Source: Lachnospiraceae bacterium UBA7086
Lineage (GTDB): Bacteria > Bacillota > Clostridia > Lachnospirales > Lachnospiraceae
DNA: 21,234 nucleotides
Assembly (NCBI GenBank): GCA_002492525.1
Contig: DKZA01000023.1
Coordinates: forward strand, 5,604 to 26,837
Direction of reading: 5' to 3'
How positions within the stretch are numbered: position 1 is the stretch's first letter; the number at the start of each line of letters is the position of its first letter. Under the pieces are notes generated by a model. It was not told where the DNA came from and did no database searches. It saw only the letters and a list, made by a program, of their open reading frames with translations. Below, piece by piece: positions 7,786-14,294 of the stretch. The translations under genes and the position numbers were made by a program.

Positions 7786-8284
7786 TTTTACCACAGCATT
7801 TCTTATATTTTTTGCCGCTGCCACAGGGACAAGGATCGTTGGGATAAACTTTCTTCTCCTTATGAACTGTGGTGGATTGTTTCTGTTCCCTGTATAGAGC
7901 CTTCCTGGTATCCTCATCAAAGATATCATTCCACTCTTCCAGTCCGTAAAGCCAGTCCGCGCCTGCCGCTACCATATTTTTATAGAGCAGCTCCTTATCA
8001 AAACCAAGGTTGACCTCTGTATCTTCCTCCATCTCTTCAATCGGATTTGCTTCCTTTAAGCTGTCGTTGATACCATCAAGAAAACCTACCATGGTCATCA
8101 GTTCCACTTCATATTTATCTGCCAATTCTTTGACACTGCCTTTTACAACCTCATCAGGCGTCTTTAAAAGCTGCGCATAGATTTCTTTTTCTTTCTGAAA
8201 ATAATCGGCCCAGAGTCTTTGCAGATCCCCTTTGTTTGCCGTCTCGGAATACGCCATATCACGCCACTGTTTTAATAATGCCAT
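7778..8284 (-). CDS. SEC-C metal-binding domain protein
   Basis: 168 residues from ATG 8284, chosen because AAGGTGG lies 8 bases upstream; the GTG four codons earlier is inside that ribosome site. Residues 1-140 are helical and acidic and I recognise no enzyme motif. The last 18 residues are a textbook SEC-C zinc-binding motif, DPCPCGSGKKYKKCC (C152, C154, C163, C164), as at the end of SecA and of many small proteins. SEC-C motifs bind zinc and often mediate contacts with other proteins or ribosomes. It is first in a two-gene unit with the C_GCAxxG_C_C protein, 8-base overlap. A role linked to that Cys-rich partner is a context inference only. Confidence 0.9.
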   Translation of the reverse strand: MALLKQWRDMAYSETANKGDLQRLWADYFQKEKEIYAQLLKTPDEVVKGSVKELADKYEVELMTMVGFLDGINDSLKEANPIEEMEEDTEVNLGFDKELLYKNMVAAGADWLYGLEEWNDIFDEDTRKALYREQKQSTTVHKEKKVYPNDPCPCGSGKKYKKCCGKNA

Positions 8285-8309
8285 CGCAATTACCACCTTT
8301 TATCCTAAT

Positions 8310-8337
8310 AATATACAGTCATCCCGCATAAGGACAA
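8310..8337 (-). promoter_or_regulatory. Promoter of the SEC-C / C_GCAxxG_C_C operon
   Basis: -35 TTGTCC (8337-8332), 16-base spacer, -10 TATATT (8315-8310), ending 25 bases before the chosen SEC-C start. It supports ATG 8284 as the start and gives a very short leader. Confidence 0.5.
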
Positions 8338-8453
8338 TCTGTTTTGCCACCTAAGTATATAACATTTCTTAGAAAAAGTAAAATATTTTCGCCTGTCATG
8401 TATATTCACGCAAAAGCCGTCCATACTACTTAATAGTCAATGGACCCCCTCCT

Positions 8454-8481
8454 TTGATGGTTACCAAAGAGAAAGTAAAAT
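8454..8481 (+). promoter_or_regulatory. Putative plus-strand promoter
   Basis: -35 TTGATG (8454-8459), 16-base spacer, -10 TAAAAT (8476-8481). Transcription would start near 8489, only about 12 bases before a strong hairpin. It is the only good plus-strand promoter upstream of the membrane-protein gene at 8705. Confidence 0.45.
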
Positions 8482-8500
8482 ACTTATCCTCCCCTATGAA

Positions 8501-8535
8501 AGGCCGTCACCCTTCAGGTGGCGGCCTCTTTGTTT
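8501..8535 (+). terminator. Strong hairpin with U-rich tail
   Basis: AGGCCGTCACC (8501-8511) pairs with GGTGGCGGCCT (8517-8527), 11 bp with one G-U, loop CTTCA, followed by CTTTGTTT. On plus this looks like an intrinsic terminator of a very short transcript or an attenuator ahead of the gene at 8705. Nothing upstream on plus within 7 kb needs it. Confidence 0.55.
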
Positions 8536-8704
8536 GCATGATGACGGGATTTTCCCCCTTTTATCGCTTCCTTTTCCATAGGAAATATGGTAAAATACGC
8601 GAAGGCAATAAACCGTGTGCACGCGGACAAGGAAACCTAAGATTTACGAGTCCCACTGCATATCCTTGACACACAGTACATTTTAACCAACGAAAGGAAT
8701 CCCC

Positions 8705-9061
8705 ATGAAACAATCATCTTCCACTACCAGTCAATCTTCCCCAAAAACTTCCCGAAAAAAGACCCCAAAACAGATTGCAGCACTGATCTGTGTCTTTCTA
8801 TTAGCCGCCATGTATTTGATAACCCTGGTGGTGGCATGCCTTGACCTGGGAGATGCGGGCAGATTATTTGCCGGGTGCCTCCTTATGACCATCGCCCTGC
8901 CTATCTTACTGTGGATCTATATCTGGCTCTACGGCATCTACCGTGACAGGCACAATATGGCTTCCTTAGATATGCTGCACAGTGACGAATACACCGGCAC
9001 CAACCTGGAACCGGATTGCACCTCTGCTGAGGAACAGGAAAACAACACGGATCATTCCTAG
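8705..9061 (+). CDS. Small two-helix membrane protein, unknown function
   Basis: 118 residues. ATG 8705 has AAAGGA 8 bases upstream. Residues 1-22 are Ser/Thr/Lys-rich and polar; two membrane helices follow at about 23-46 and 53-79, the second Trp/Tyr-rich (LLWIYIWLYGIY). A short acidic cytosolic or outer tail (about 80-118) ends in Glu/Asn/Asp. No family recognised. It is the only plus-strand gene apart from the left edge. Its stop is only 5 bases from the stop of convergent pdxT, so there is no room for a separate terminator. Coding nature is supported by the ribosome site and the clean membrane topology. Confidence 0.7.
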   Translation: MKQSSSTTSQSSPKTSRKKTPKQIAALICVFLLAAMYLITLVVACLDLGDAGRLFAGCLLMTIALPILLWIYIWLYGIYRDRHNMASLDMLHSDEYTGTNLEPDCTSAEEQENNTDHS

Positions 9062-9066
9062 ACAAC

Positions 9067-9657
9067 TCAGAAACCCTGCCGGCACATATCAAGAAACATT
9101 TTATGGATTCTTTCGTCTTCATCCAGTTCCGGATGAAATGCGATTCCCAACTGATTTCCATACCGCACGGCCACAATCCGGTTTTCGACCACAGCCAGTA
9201 TCTCTACCCCTTCTCCTATAGATTCCACATAGGGCGCACGGATAAAGGTCATGGGAACTTTTCCGATTCCTTGAAACTCTCCGTTTACCCAAAAACTGCC
9301 AAGCTGCCGGCCGTAAGCATTACGCCGTACCCGTACCGGCAGTGTATCCAGCCAGGCTGGTTCATCCTTGCCAAGCTCATCTGCTAAAAGTATCAGCCCC
9401 GCACAGGTACCGAGAACCGGAAGGCCGTTTCGTATTCTGTCCCGCAGCATTTGAAGCATCCCCAACTGGGTCAGCAGTTTTCCCTGTACGGTACTCTCAC
9501 CGCCGGGCAGGATAAGTCCATCCATATCCTGCATAAGATCTGCTTTCTGTCTGATTTCCACACATTCTGCTCCCAGATTTTTGAGCCGCTTTTCATGTTC
9601 CACAAAAGCGCCCTGCAAAGCAAGAACTGCTATCTTCTTGGTCTTAGAGCTCCCCAT
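9067..9657 (-). CDS. pdxT: Pyridoxal 5'-phosphate synthase, glutaminase subunit
   Basis: 196 residues, normal for PdxT. A class I glutamine amidotransferase that feeds ammonia from glutamine into PdxS. Visible parts: LALQG near the N-terminus (11-16), PGGEST (51-56, oxyanion region), nucleophile Cys85 in GTCAGL, and the His/Glu pair of the triad in AFHPEL (H175, E177). ATG 9657 is one base after the pdxS stop (complement of 9659-9661), so the two are cotranscribed and probably translationally coupled. The first residues MGSSKTKK precede the usual IAVLALQG start. Catalytic residues are all present. Confidence 0.97.
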   Translation of the reverse strand: MGSSKTKKIAVLALQGAFVEHEKRLKNLGAECVEIRQKADLMQDMDGLILPGGESTVQGKLLTQLGMLQMLRDRIRNGLPVLGTCAGLILLADELGKDEPAWLDTLPVRVRRNAYGRQLGSFWVNGEFQGIGKVPMTFIRAPYVESIGEGVEILAVVENRIVAVRYGNQLGIAFHPELDEDERIHKMFLDMCRQGF

Positions 9658-9658
9658 A

Positions 9659-10534
9659 TCACACGCCCCGCTCTGCCATCAGAAGGGCGATCTCCTGCTC
9701 ATTGATTCCTACCATGGCTTCTCCCAGATCCTCTGACAATTCGGCAAGCATCCTGCTGTCCTGATAATTCGTCACGGCCTGCACAATGGCAGACGCACGT
9801 TTCTTCGGATTCCCTGATTTAAAAATTCCGGACCCTACAAAAACACCCTCTGCTCCTAACTGCATCATCAGCGCCGCATCCGCCGGCGTGGCCACGCCTC
9901 CCGCCGCAAAATTCACCACAGGCAGTCGGCCTTTATCATGTACATACTCCACCAGTGCAAAAGGCACGGAAAGCTGCTTGGCCTCTTCATAGAGTTCGTC
10001 CTTTCTCATGGAAGTAATCTTTGCAATTTCACGGTTCATCCTGCGCATATGCCGTACCGCCTGCACCACATCTCCGGTGCCCGGCTCTCCCTTGGTACGG
10101 ATCATGGACGCGCCCTCATTGATACGCCGAAGCGCTTCTCCCAAGTCTCTGGCCCCGCACACAAAAGGTACTTGAAACTGTTTCTTATCAATATGATACA
10201 CATCGTCTACCGGGGACAAGACCTCGCTCTCGTCGATATAATCAATCTCAATGGCTTCCAGAATCTGTGCCTCCACAAAATGACCGATCCGGCACTTGGC
10301 CATTACCGGAATAGACACTGCTTCCTGAATCCCTTTGATCATCTTCGGGTCGCTCATTCTGGATACTCCGCCGGCCGCGCGGATATCCGCCGGAATCCTC
10401 TCTAGCGCCATGACCGCACAAGCTCCTGCTTCCTGTGCAATCTGTGCCTGTTCCGGCGTGGTCACATCCATAATGACGCCTCCCTTTAGCATCTGCGCCA
10501 GCTGCTTGTTCAATACATACCTTTCTTCACTCAT
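9659..10534 (-). CDS. pdxS: Pyridoxal 5'-phosphate synthase, synthase subunit
   Basis: 291 residues, normal for PdxS. It makes PLP from ribose 5-phosphate, glyceraldehyde 3-phosphate and ammonia, forming a 12-mer TIM barrel that docks PdxT. Visible parts: GGVIMDVTTPEQA (Asp23), the first reactive lysine K80 in VMAKCRIGH, the second K148 in IRTKGEPGTG, and the phosphate-binding FAAGGVATPADAA and GSGIFKS segments. ATG 10534 has AAAGGAGGAG 11-12 bases upstream. It is first in pdxST; no MocR-type pdxR regulator is next to it. Upstream is a large inverted repeat that overlaps the -35 region of its likely promoter. Confidence 0.98.
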   Translation of the reverse strand: MSEERYVLNKQLAQMLKGGVIMDVTTPEQAQIAQEAGACAVMALERIPADIRAAGGVSRMSDPKMIKGIQEAVSIPVMAKCRIGHFVEAQILEAIEIDYIDESEVLSPVDDVYHIDKKQFQVPFVCGARDLGEALRRINEGASMIRTKGEPGTGDVVQAVRHMRRMNREIAKITSMRKDELYEEAKQLSVPFALVEYVHDKGRLPVVNFAAGGVATPADAALMMQLGAEGVFVGSGIFKSGNPKKRASAIVQAVTNYQDSRMLAELSEDLGEAMVGINEQEIALLMAERGV

Positions 10535-10581
10535 AATAATTTTCTCCTCCTTTATCTCCAGATTTTTAATATCTGACTGGA

Positions 10582-10608
10582 ATTATAAAGAAAATATGGC
10601 ATTGTTAA
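10582..10608 (-). promoter_or_regulatory. Likely pdxST promoter, overlapped by an inverted repeat
   Basis: -10 TATAAT (10587-10582) with -35 TTAACA (10608-10603) at a short 15-base spacing. The -35 lies inside one arm of the inverted repeat at 10597-10639. Confidence 0.45.
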
Positions 10609-10639
10609 ATATCCAGTTTTGATATATTTAACAATGCCA
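10597..10639 (-). terminator. 16-bp inverted repeat; tcdA terminator and/or pdxS operator
   Basis: TGGCATTGTTAAATAT (10597-10612) and ATATTTAACAATGCCA (10624-10639) are perfect reverse complements with an 11-base loop. On minus it follows tcdA by 62 bases and is succeeded by TATTTTCTTT, which fits a terminator; it also covers the pdxS -35 element, which fits an operator. Confidence 0.6.
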
Positions 10640-10701
10640 GTTAATCATTTGAATCATTATATTGTTTTATTTGGGTGAAATTCTTTACATGATTTGTTTC
10701 T

Positions 10702-11460
10702 TTATCTGATCAAATCCTTTACCACTTCCCCTGCAAGCATCAATCCTGCCACCGAAGGGACAAAAGCTATGCTGCCAGGAACTGCCTTGCGCCTTCCTTC
10801 CTTTCCTTCCTTACTGGTTCTGTTGGGAAAACCGCCTGCGTCCTCACATTCACATGCGCCGTCTTCCACGGGATGCACGGGTTCTTCTTCCGAATACACC
10901 ACTTTCAAATGTTCCACATTCCGCTTCTTTAACTCTCTGCGCATAACCTTCGCTAAGGGACAGACTTTTGTTTCGTAAATATCCGCCACCTGAAACCGGC
11001 TTGCATCCAGTTTGTTACCCGCGCCCATACAGCTGATAACCGGCACCTTCTCCTCCTGTGCCTTTATTATCAATGCAATCTTTGCCGTCACAGTGTCCAC
11101 CGCATCCACTACATAATCATACTGTGCAAAAGGAAACTGCCCCGCATTTTCCGGCAGGAAAAAACACTGGTAAGTCTTCACCTCAGCCTGTGGATTGATG
11201 GATAAAATCCTCTCCCGCATCACTTCTGTCTTATAACGCCCCACGGTCTCATGGGTAGCGATAATCTGACGGTTTAGATTGGTCAGGCTCACTTTGTCAG
11301 AATCAATCAAATCCAAGGCTCCCACACCGCTTCGTACCAGTGCCTCGCAGACATAGCCGCCCACGCCGCCGATACCGAAAACTGCCACCCGGGCTTTGGA
11401 AAGCCTCTCCATCGCTTCTTCTCCCAATAAAATTCTTGTCCTTGCAAATTGATCTGTCAA
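10702..11460 (-). CDS. tcdA: tRNA threonylcarbamoyladenosine dehydratase (CsdL/TcdA)
   Basis: 252 residues from a TTG start at 11460. ThiF/E1-like ATP-dependent enzyme that cyclises t6A at position 37 of tRNAs to ct6A. Visible parts: QFARTRILLGEEAM start, nucleotide site GIGGVGG (29-35), DSDKVSLTNLNRQ, the VVDAVDTVTAK segment and CMGAGNKLD. The C-terminus PGSIAFVPSVAGLMLAGEVV is typical of the family. A Cys/Gly/Lys-rich insert (CECEDAGGFPNRTSKEGKEG) precedes it, within a loop that varies in length in the family. An ATG at 11487 would add nine residues (MVEFWRGIT) but has no ribosome site, whereas GGGGG lies 6 bases before TTG and the TTG start gives MTDQF, as in homologues. Start is moderately sure; family is sure. 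Confidence 0.93.
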   Translation of the reverse strand: MTDQFARTRILLGEEAMERLSKARVAVFGIGGVGGYVCEALVRSGVGALDLIDSDKVSLTNLNRQIIATHETVGRYKTEVMRERILSINPQAEVKTYQCFFLPENAGQFPFAQYDYVVDAVDTVTAKIALIIKAQEEKVPVISCMGAGNKLDASRFQVADIYETKVCPLAKVMRRELKKRNVEHLKVVYSEEEPVHPVEDGACECEDAGGFPNRTSKEGKEGRRKAVPGSIAFVPSVAGLMLAGEVVKDLIR

Positions 11461-11466
11461 TGTAAT

Positions 11467-11471
11467 CCCCC
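11467..11471 (-). promoter_or_regulatory. tcdA: Ribosome binding site deciding the tcdA start
   Basis: GGGGG (minus, 11471-11467) lies 6 bases before TTG 11460. The upstream ATG at 11487 is preceded by AAAGTATGACATA without a purine-rich site. Confidence 0.55.
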
Positions 11472-11594
11472 GCCAAAACTCTACCATTATGTCATACTTT
11501 TGTCATTTTCTCTATAAATACGACATCTATTTCCTTGCAAAACCACTTTCTGCAATCTACTTTATAGTCTTTCTCCTGCATAATAACCTGTCTC

Positions 11595-12200
11595 TTACGC
11601 CTTTACCCCAAGCTCGCGCAATTCCCTGCTTGCCTGCTCTTTGTTCACAAAATGAATCGTATGGATTCCGAATTTCTCCGCAGCTTCCAGATTGCACACC
11701 GTGTCATCCAGAAAAACACATTCCTCCGGCACCAGTTCATAGCGGTCGATCAACAGCTGATAAATTTCCGGCATGGGTTTGATCACTTTCTCACGATAAG
11801 ATAGGATACCCCCATCCATATAGGGAATAAAATCCAGTGCCTCGGCACAATCTGTCTCCGCCGATTTGGAAAAATTGGACAGATACAGACAGCGGTAACC
11901 CTTCCCCTGCAATTCCTTGATCCAGGGAATCGCGTAATCGTTGCGAACCACCATGGTTTTCTTATTCTTCAAAACCTTTCTTATAATATCCTCAAGTCCA
12001 GGGTCGCTTTTAATAAATTCCTGCATCACTTCCTCCTCCGTCAGAACGCCCCTGTCATACTCATTCCACGCAGGATTCTTGACCGTAGCCTTCGCAATCC
12101 TTAAGAATGTCTCCTCATCATAGCCAAAACTCCTGTAATGCTCTTCCCACACAAAGTCCGCCAATACATTTCCAATATCAAATATAATTGTCGTAATCAT
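11595..12200 (-). CDS. HAD-superfamily hydrolase (subfamily IA, YihX-like)
   Basis: 201 residues. Motif I is FDIGNVL (D8; the second Asp is replaced by Gly10/Asn11, as in YihX-type proteins), motif II is LSNFS (S108), motif III is K141 in VIKPMPEIY, and motif IV is FLDDTVCNLEAA (D165, D166). A helical cap sits between about 15 and 85. The YihX group dephosphorylates sugar phosphates, but substrate cannot be read from sequence. The loss of motif I's second Asp is normal for the group (it is the general-acid position) and does not by itself mean inactivity. ATG 12200 has GAGGAG 7 bases upstream. It follows the LysR gene by 33 bases and may be cotranscribed with it. Confidence 0.9.
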   Translation of the reverse strand: MITTIIFDIGNVLADFVWEEHYRSFGYDEETFLRIAKATVKNPAWNEYDRGVLTEEEVMQEFIKSDPGLEDIIRKVLKNKKTMVVRNDYAIPWIKELQGKGYRCLYLSNFSKSAETDCAEALDFIPYMDGGILSYREKVIKPMPEIYQLLIDRYELVPEECVFLDDTVCNLEAAEKFGIHTIHFVNKEQASRELRELGVKA

Positions 12201-12233
12201 AGTATCTCCTCTTTTAGTTTACATAATATTATT

Positions 12234-13130
12234 TTATTCTCCCTGGCAGTCCTCTTCCATCAATTGCAGAAGATTGTGTGCCGCCGCAGATAAAGGATTC
12301 TTCGGATTGGTGATCACACTGAAATGCCGTTTGGGGATGATTCTGTTAAACCGCAGCTCAAACAATCTGCCGTCCTCCAGATATTCTTTTGCAAAATCCC
12401 GCACCACACAGCCAACCCCCAGGTTACGCATAGCAAACTGAACTATCATGTCACTGGTGGCCAGCTGAAACTCCGGCTGAATATGCACCCCATTTTGGGA
12501 AAGAAAGGTATCCATGTAGTTTCTGGTGCTGGTAGCGCCGTCCAGATATATGATGGGCATATTCTCCAATTCCTGCAGATCCAGCATATGATTCTTATAC
12601 TGGATAAATTTCCTGCCGGCCACAAACACATCTTCAATTTCACGCACCTGCTGAGCACATAGATCTTCTTTATTATCAAAAGGCGTACTGACCACACCCA
12701 GATCGATCTTATTCTCTTTCAAATTCATCAAAGTCTCCGGCGTAGGTGCATTACTGACCATTACCTTAATACCTGGATAACGCTCGTGAAAGGTTTCCAG
12801 ATAGGGGAGCAGATAAAACCGCAGTGTCATATCACTGGCTCCAATATGAATCTCTCCCAGTTCCAGATTTAGCATCTGTTTGATACGCTGCTCTCCCAAT
12901 GCAATCTGCTCATATCCTTTCGCCACATAACTGTAGAGAAGTTCTCCTTCCCCAGTGAGCCGAATTCCCCGGGAAGCCCGTACGAAAAGTTTCGTTCCAA
13001 GAGCCGTCTCCAACTGTTTGACCGACTGACTCACCGCCGGCTGTGAGATCATCAGCTCTCCCGCCGCAAGCGTCAGACTCCCTGTCTTTGCCACATGGTA
13101 GAACACCTTATAATACTCCAGATTATTCAT
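12234..13130 (-). CDS. LysR-family transcriptional regulator
   Basis: 298 residues, standard length. Winged helix-turn-helix at about 3-62 (TGSLTLAAGELMISQPAVSQ, then the typical SVKQLETALGTKLFVR wing), linker helix to about 85, and a periplasmic-binding-protein-like effector domain (about 90-290; LGEIHIGAS, YPGIKVMVSNAPTPETL, DLGVVSTPF). Ligand is unknown. It is not divergent from a neighbour, so target genes are not indicated by the usual LysR layout; the CPBP gene before it and the HAD gene after it are on the same strand. Its start codon lies in the second copy (transcription order) of a 26-bp tandem duplication; the Shine-Dalgarno GGAG, 11 bases upstream, is supplied by the duplicated first codons. 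Confidence 0.95.
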   Translation of the reverse strand: MNNLEYYKVFYHVAKTGSLTLAAGELMISQPAVSQSVKQLETALGTKLFVRASRGIRLTGEGELLYSYVAKGYEQIALGEQRIKQMLNLELGEIHIGASDMTLRFYLLPYLETFHERYPGIKVMVSNAPTPETLMNLKENKIDLGVVSTPFDNKEDLCAQQVREIEDVFVAGRKFIQYKNHMLDLQELENMPIIYLDGATSTRNYMDTFLSQNGVHIQPEFQLATSDMIVQFAMRNLGVGCVVRDFAKEYLEDGRLFELRFNRIIPKRHFSVITNPKNPLSAAAHNLLQLMEEDCQGE

Positions 13131-13166
13131 AGTTTACATAACTCCAGATTATTTATAGTTTACATA
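13115..13166 (-). repeat. 26-bp tandem duplication across the LysR start
   Basis: Units 13115-13140 and 13141-13166 differ at one base. The copy that contains the gene start reads CTATGAATAATCTGGAGT on minus; the upstream copy reads CTATAAATAATCTGGAGT, so its start codon has become ATA. The upstream copy supplies the GGAG that now acts as ribosome site. Confidence 0.9.
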
Positions 13167-13175
13167 ACATAACAT

Positions 13176-14135
13176 TTAAGATGTTTCCCACACTCCCATG
13201 GACTTCTTCCCATACTTTCTTCCCCACAGATACATGACCACACAGGCGGCAAGAAGAACCCCGTCCGCCATAATCGTCCCTTCAATGCCAAATCCTACAT
13301 TATAAGCAAAACTATCCATCGCCGATGCGGCGTCAAGCTTGAACACGGAATAGGGCACCACCATACCGCTGTTAGGCAGGCCAAACAGAATATTCTGGGT
13401 AAAATTCCATGCCGCATGCGCCGCAAAGGCACACCACAGACTGTCCATATAATAGACCATAAACGAAAACAGAAGACCCGTCAGGAAAATATTAAACACG
13501 GATAGTACCGTAACGCCCTGATTGAACAGGTGCATCACCGCAAAGAACATGGCGTTACCCACAATGGCAAACCCCGGTCTGCGGGAACCCTTTAAAAGCA
13601 TCTGATACAAAAATCCCCTGCATACCACTTCCTCCGCCGATGACTGGATAAACACAAACACAAAGATCACCGCCAGAGAGACCGGCCGGATACTGTCAAA
13701 CTGTATGGCGATATCTTTATGCAGGAAAGCCGTTAAAATACACACGCCGTTTAAGGCAAAACCAATCAGCAGTCCCAGTAAGAATCCCTTCCAGTTGTTT
13801 CCCGCAGATTGCGTACCCAGAGCATGAAAAATCGGCCGTCTTCTGCCGCTCAACCCGATAAATAACAACGCCACGATCCAGATGCCGGTAAACACGGCAT
13901 ACACAGAGGCTGTAAACCATACATCATACATGCGCTCCGCAAAGCCTTTCAGACATACACTGAAGATGCCGACAAAAATTCCTCCCAGCATCTGCCCTGC
14001 CAGAATCAGCACAAACGCTTCCAGATAGAGCACAGGCAGGGTTTCTCCGATACGTCTTTTCCTCATGCCATTTTCCTGTATCGTTTCTTTCTCCAGGTTT
14101 TCTCTCTCCGCACTCGTTTTCTCTGTATTTTCCAT
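13176..14135 (-). CDS. CPBP family intramembrane metalloprotease
   Basis: 319 residues with about eight membrane segments. The three family motifs are present: EEVVCR (E168, E169, R173), FAVMH (F198, H202) and HAAWN (H240, N244), which form the metal-binding proteolytic centre of CAAX/Abi-type proteases within the membrane. The N-terminal 30 residues are charged and presumably cytosolic (ENTEKTSAERENLEKE). Bacterial members act in bacteriocin self-immunity, signal-peptide or prenyl-protein cleavage; nothing nearby (no bacteriocin gene) tells which. ATG 14135 has GGGGA 7 bases upstream. It is separated from purA by a terminator, and from LysR by 45 bases, so LysR may be read through from it. 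Confidence 0.92.
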   Translation of the reverse strand: MENTEKTSAERENLEKETIQENGMRKRRIGETLPVLYLEAFVLILAGQMLGGIFVGIFSVCLKGFAERMYDVWFTASVYAVFTGIWIVALLFIGLSGRRRPIFHALGTQSAGNNWKGFLLGLLIGFALNGVCILTAFLHKDIAIQFDSIRPVSLAVIFVFVFIQSSAEEVVCRGFLYQMLLKGSRRPGFAIVGNAMFFAVMHLFNQGVTVLSVFNIFLTGLLFSFMVYYMDSLWCAFAAHAAWNFTQNILFGLPNSGMVVPYSVFKLDAASAMDSFAYNVGFGIEGTIMADGVLLAACVVMYLWGRKYGKKSMGVWETS

Positions 14136-14236
14136 TTTTCAATCCCCGTTTTCTTTCTTGCGCAGAATCTTTCTGCCGTTTTTCCCCGATATACTTTACT
14201 ATCTTAACATACCATGCCTTTTTTTTCTATACATAA

Positions 14237-14266
14237 GAATAGTGTCCGCTCTCACGGACACCATTC
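14237..14266 (-). terminator. purA terminator hairpin
   Basis: GAATGGTGTCCG (minus, 14266-14255) pairs with CGGACACTATTC (14248-14237), 12 bp with one G-U and a 6-base loop. It starts 29 bases after the purA stop. The tail (TTATGTATAG) is only moderately U-rich. Confidence 0.6.
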
Positions 14267-14294
14267 TGTTCTTATTCTGTGATCTGCGTCGAAT

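Larger units (their letters stand above)
8285..8704. other. 420-base intergenic region between divergent genes
   Basis: It holds the minus-strand promoter of the SEC-C operon at its left end, a plus-strand promoter plus hairpin (8454-8535), and an AT/GC-mixed stretch (8536-8704). The last has small hairpins only (TTTCC-ATA-GGAAA near 8573-8585, CCGTG-TGCA-CGCGG near 8612-8625). I see no gene and recognise no riboswitch in it. Confidence 0.6.

Noticed and set aside
7786..7929. Longer start for the C_GCAxxG_C_C gene
   Set aside because: Runs out of frame through the Cys-rich end of the SEC-C gene and adds no family-like sequence.
8454..8669. 71-residue plus-strand frame in the intergenic region
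   Set aside because: Begins inside a promoter, crosses a terminator-like hairpin, no ribosome site.
11461..11487. ATG 11487 as tcdA start
   Set aside because: No Shine-Dalgarno and nine extra non-family residues; TTG 11460 has GGGGG at good spacing.
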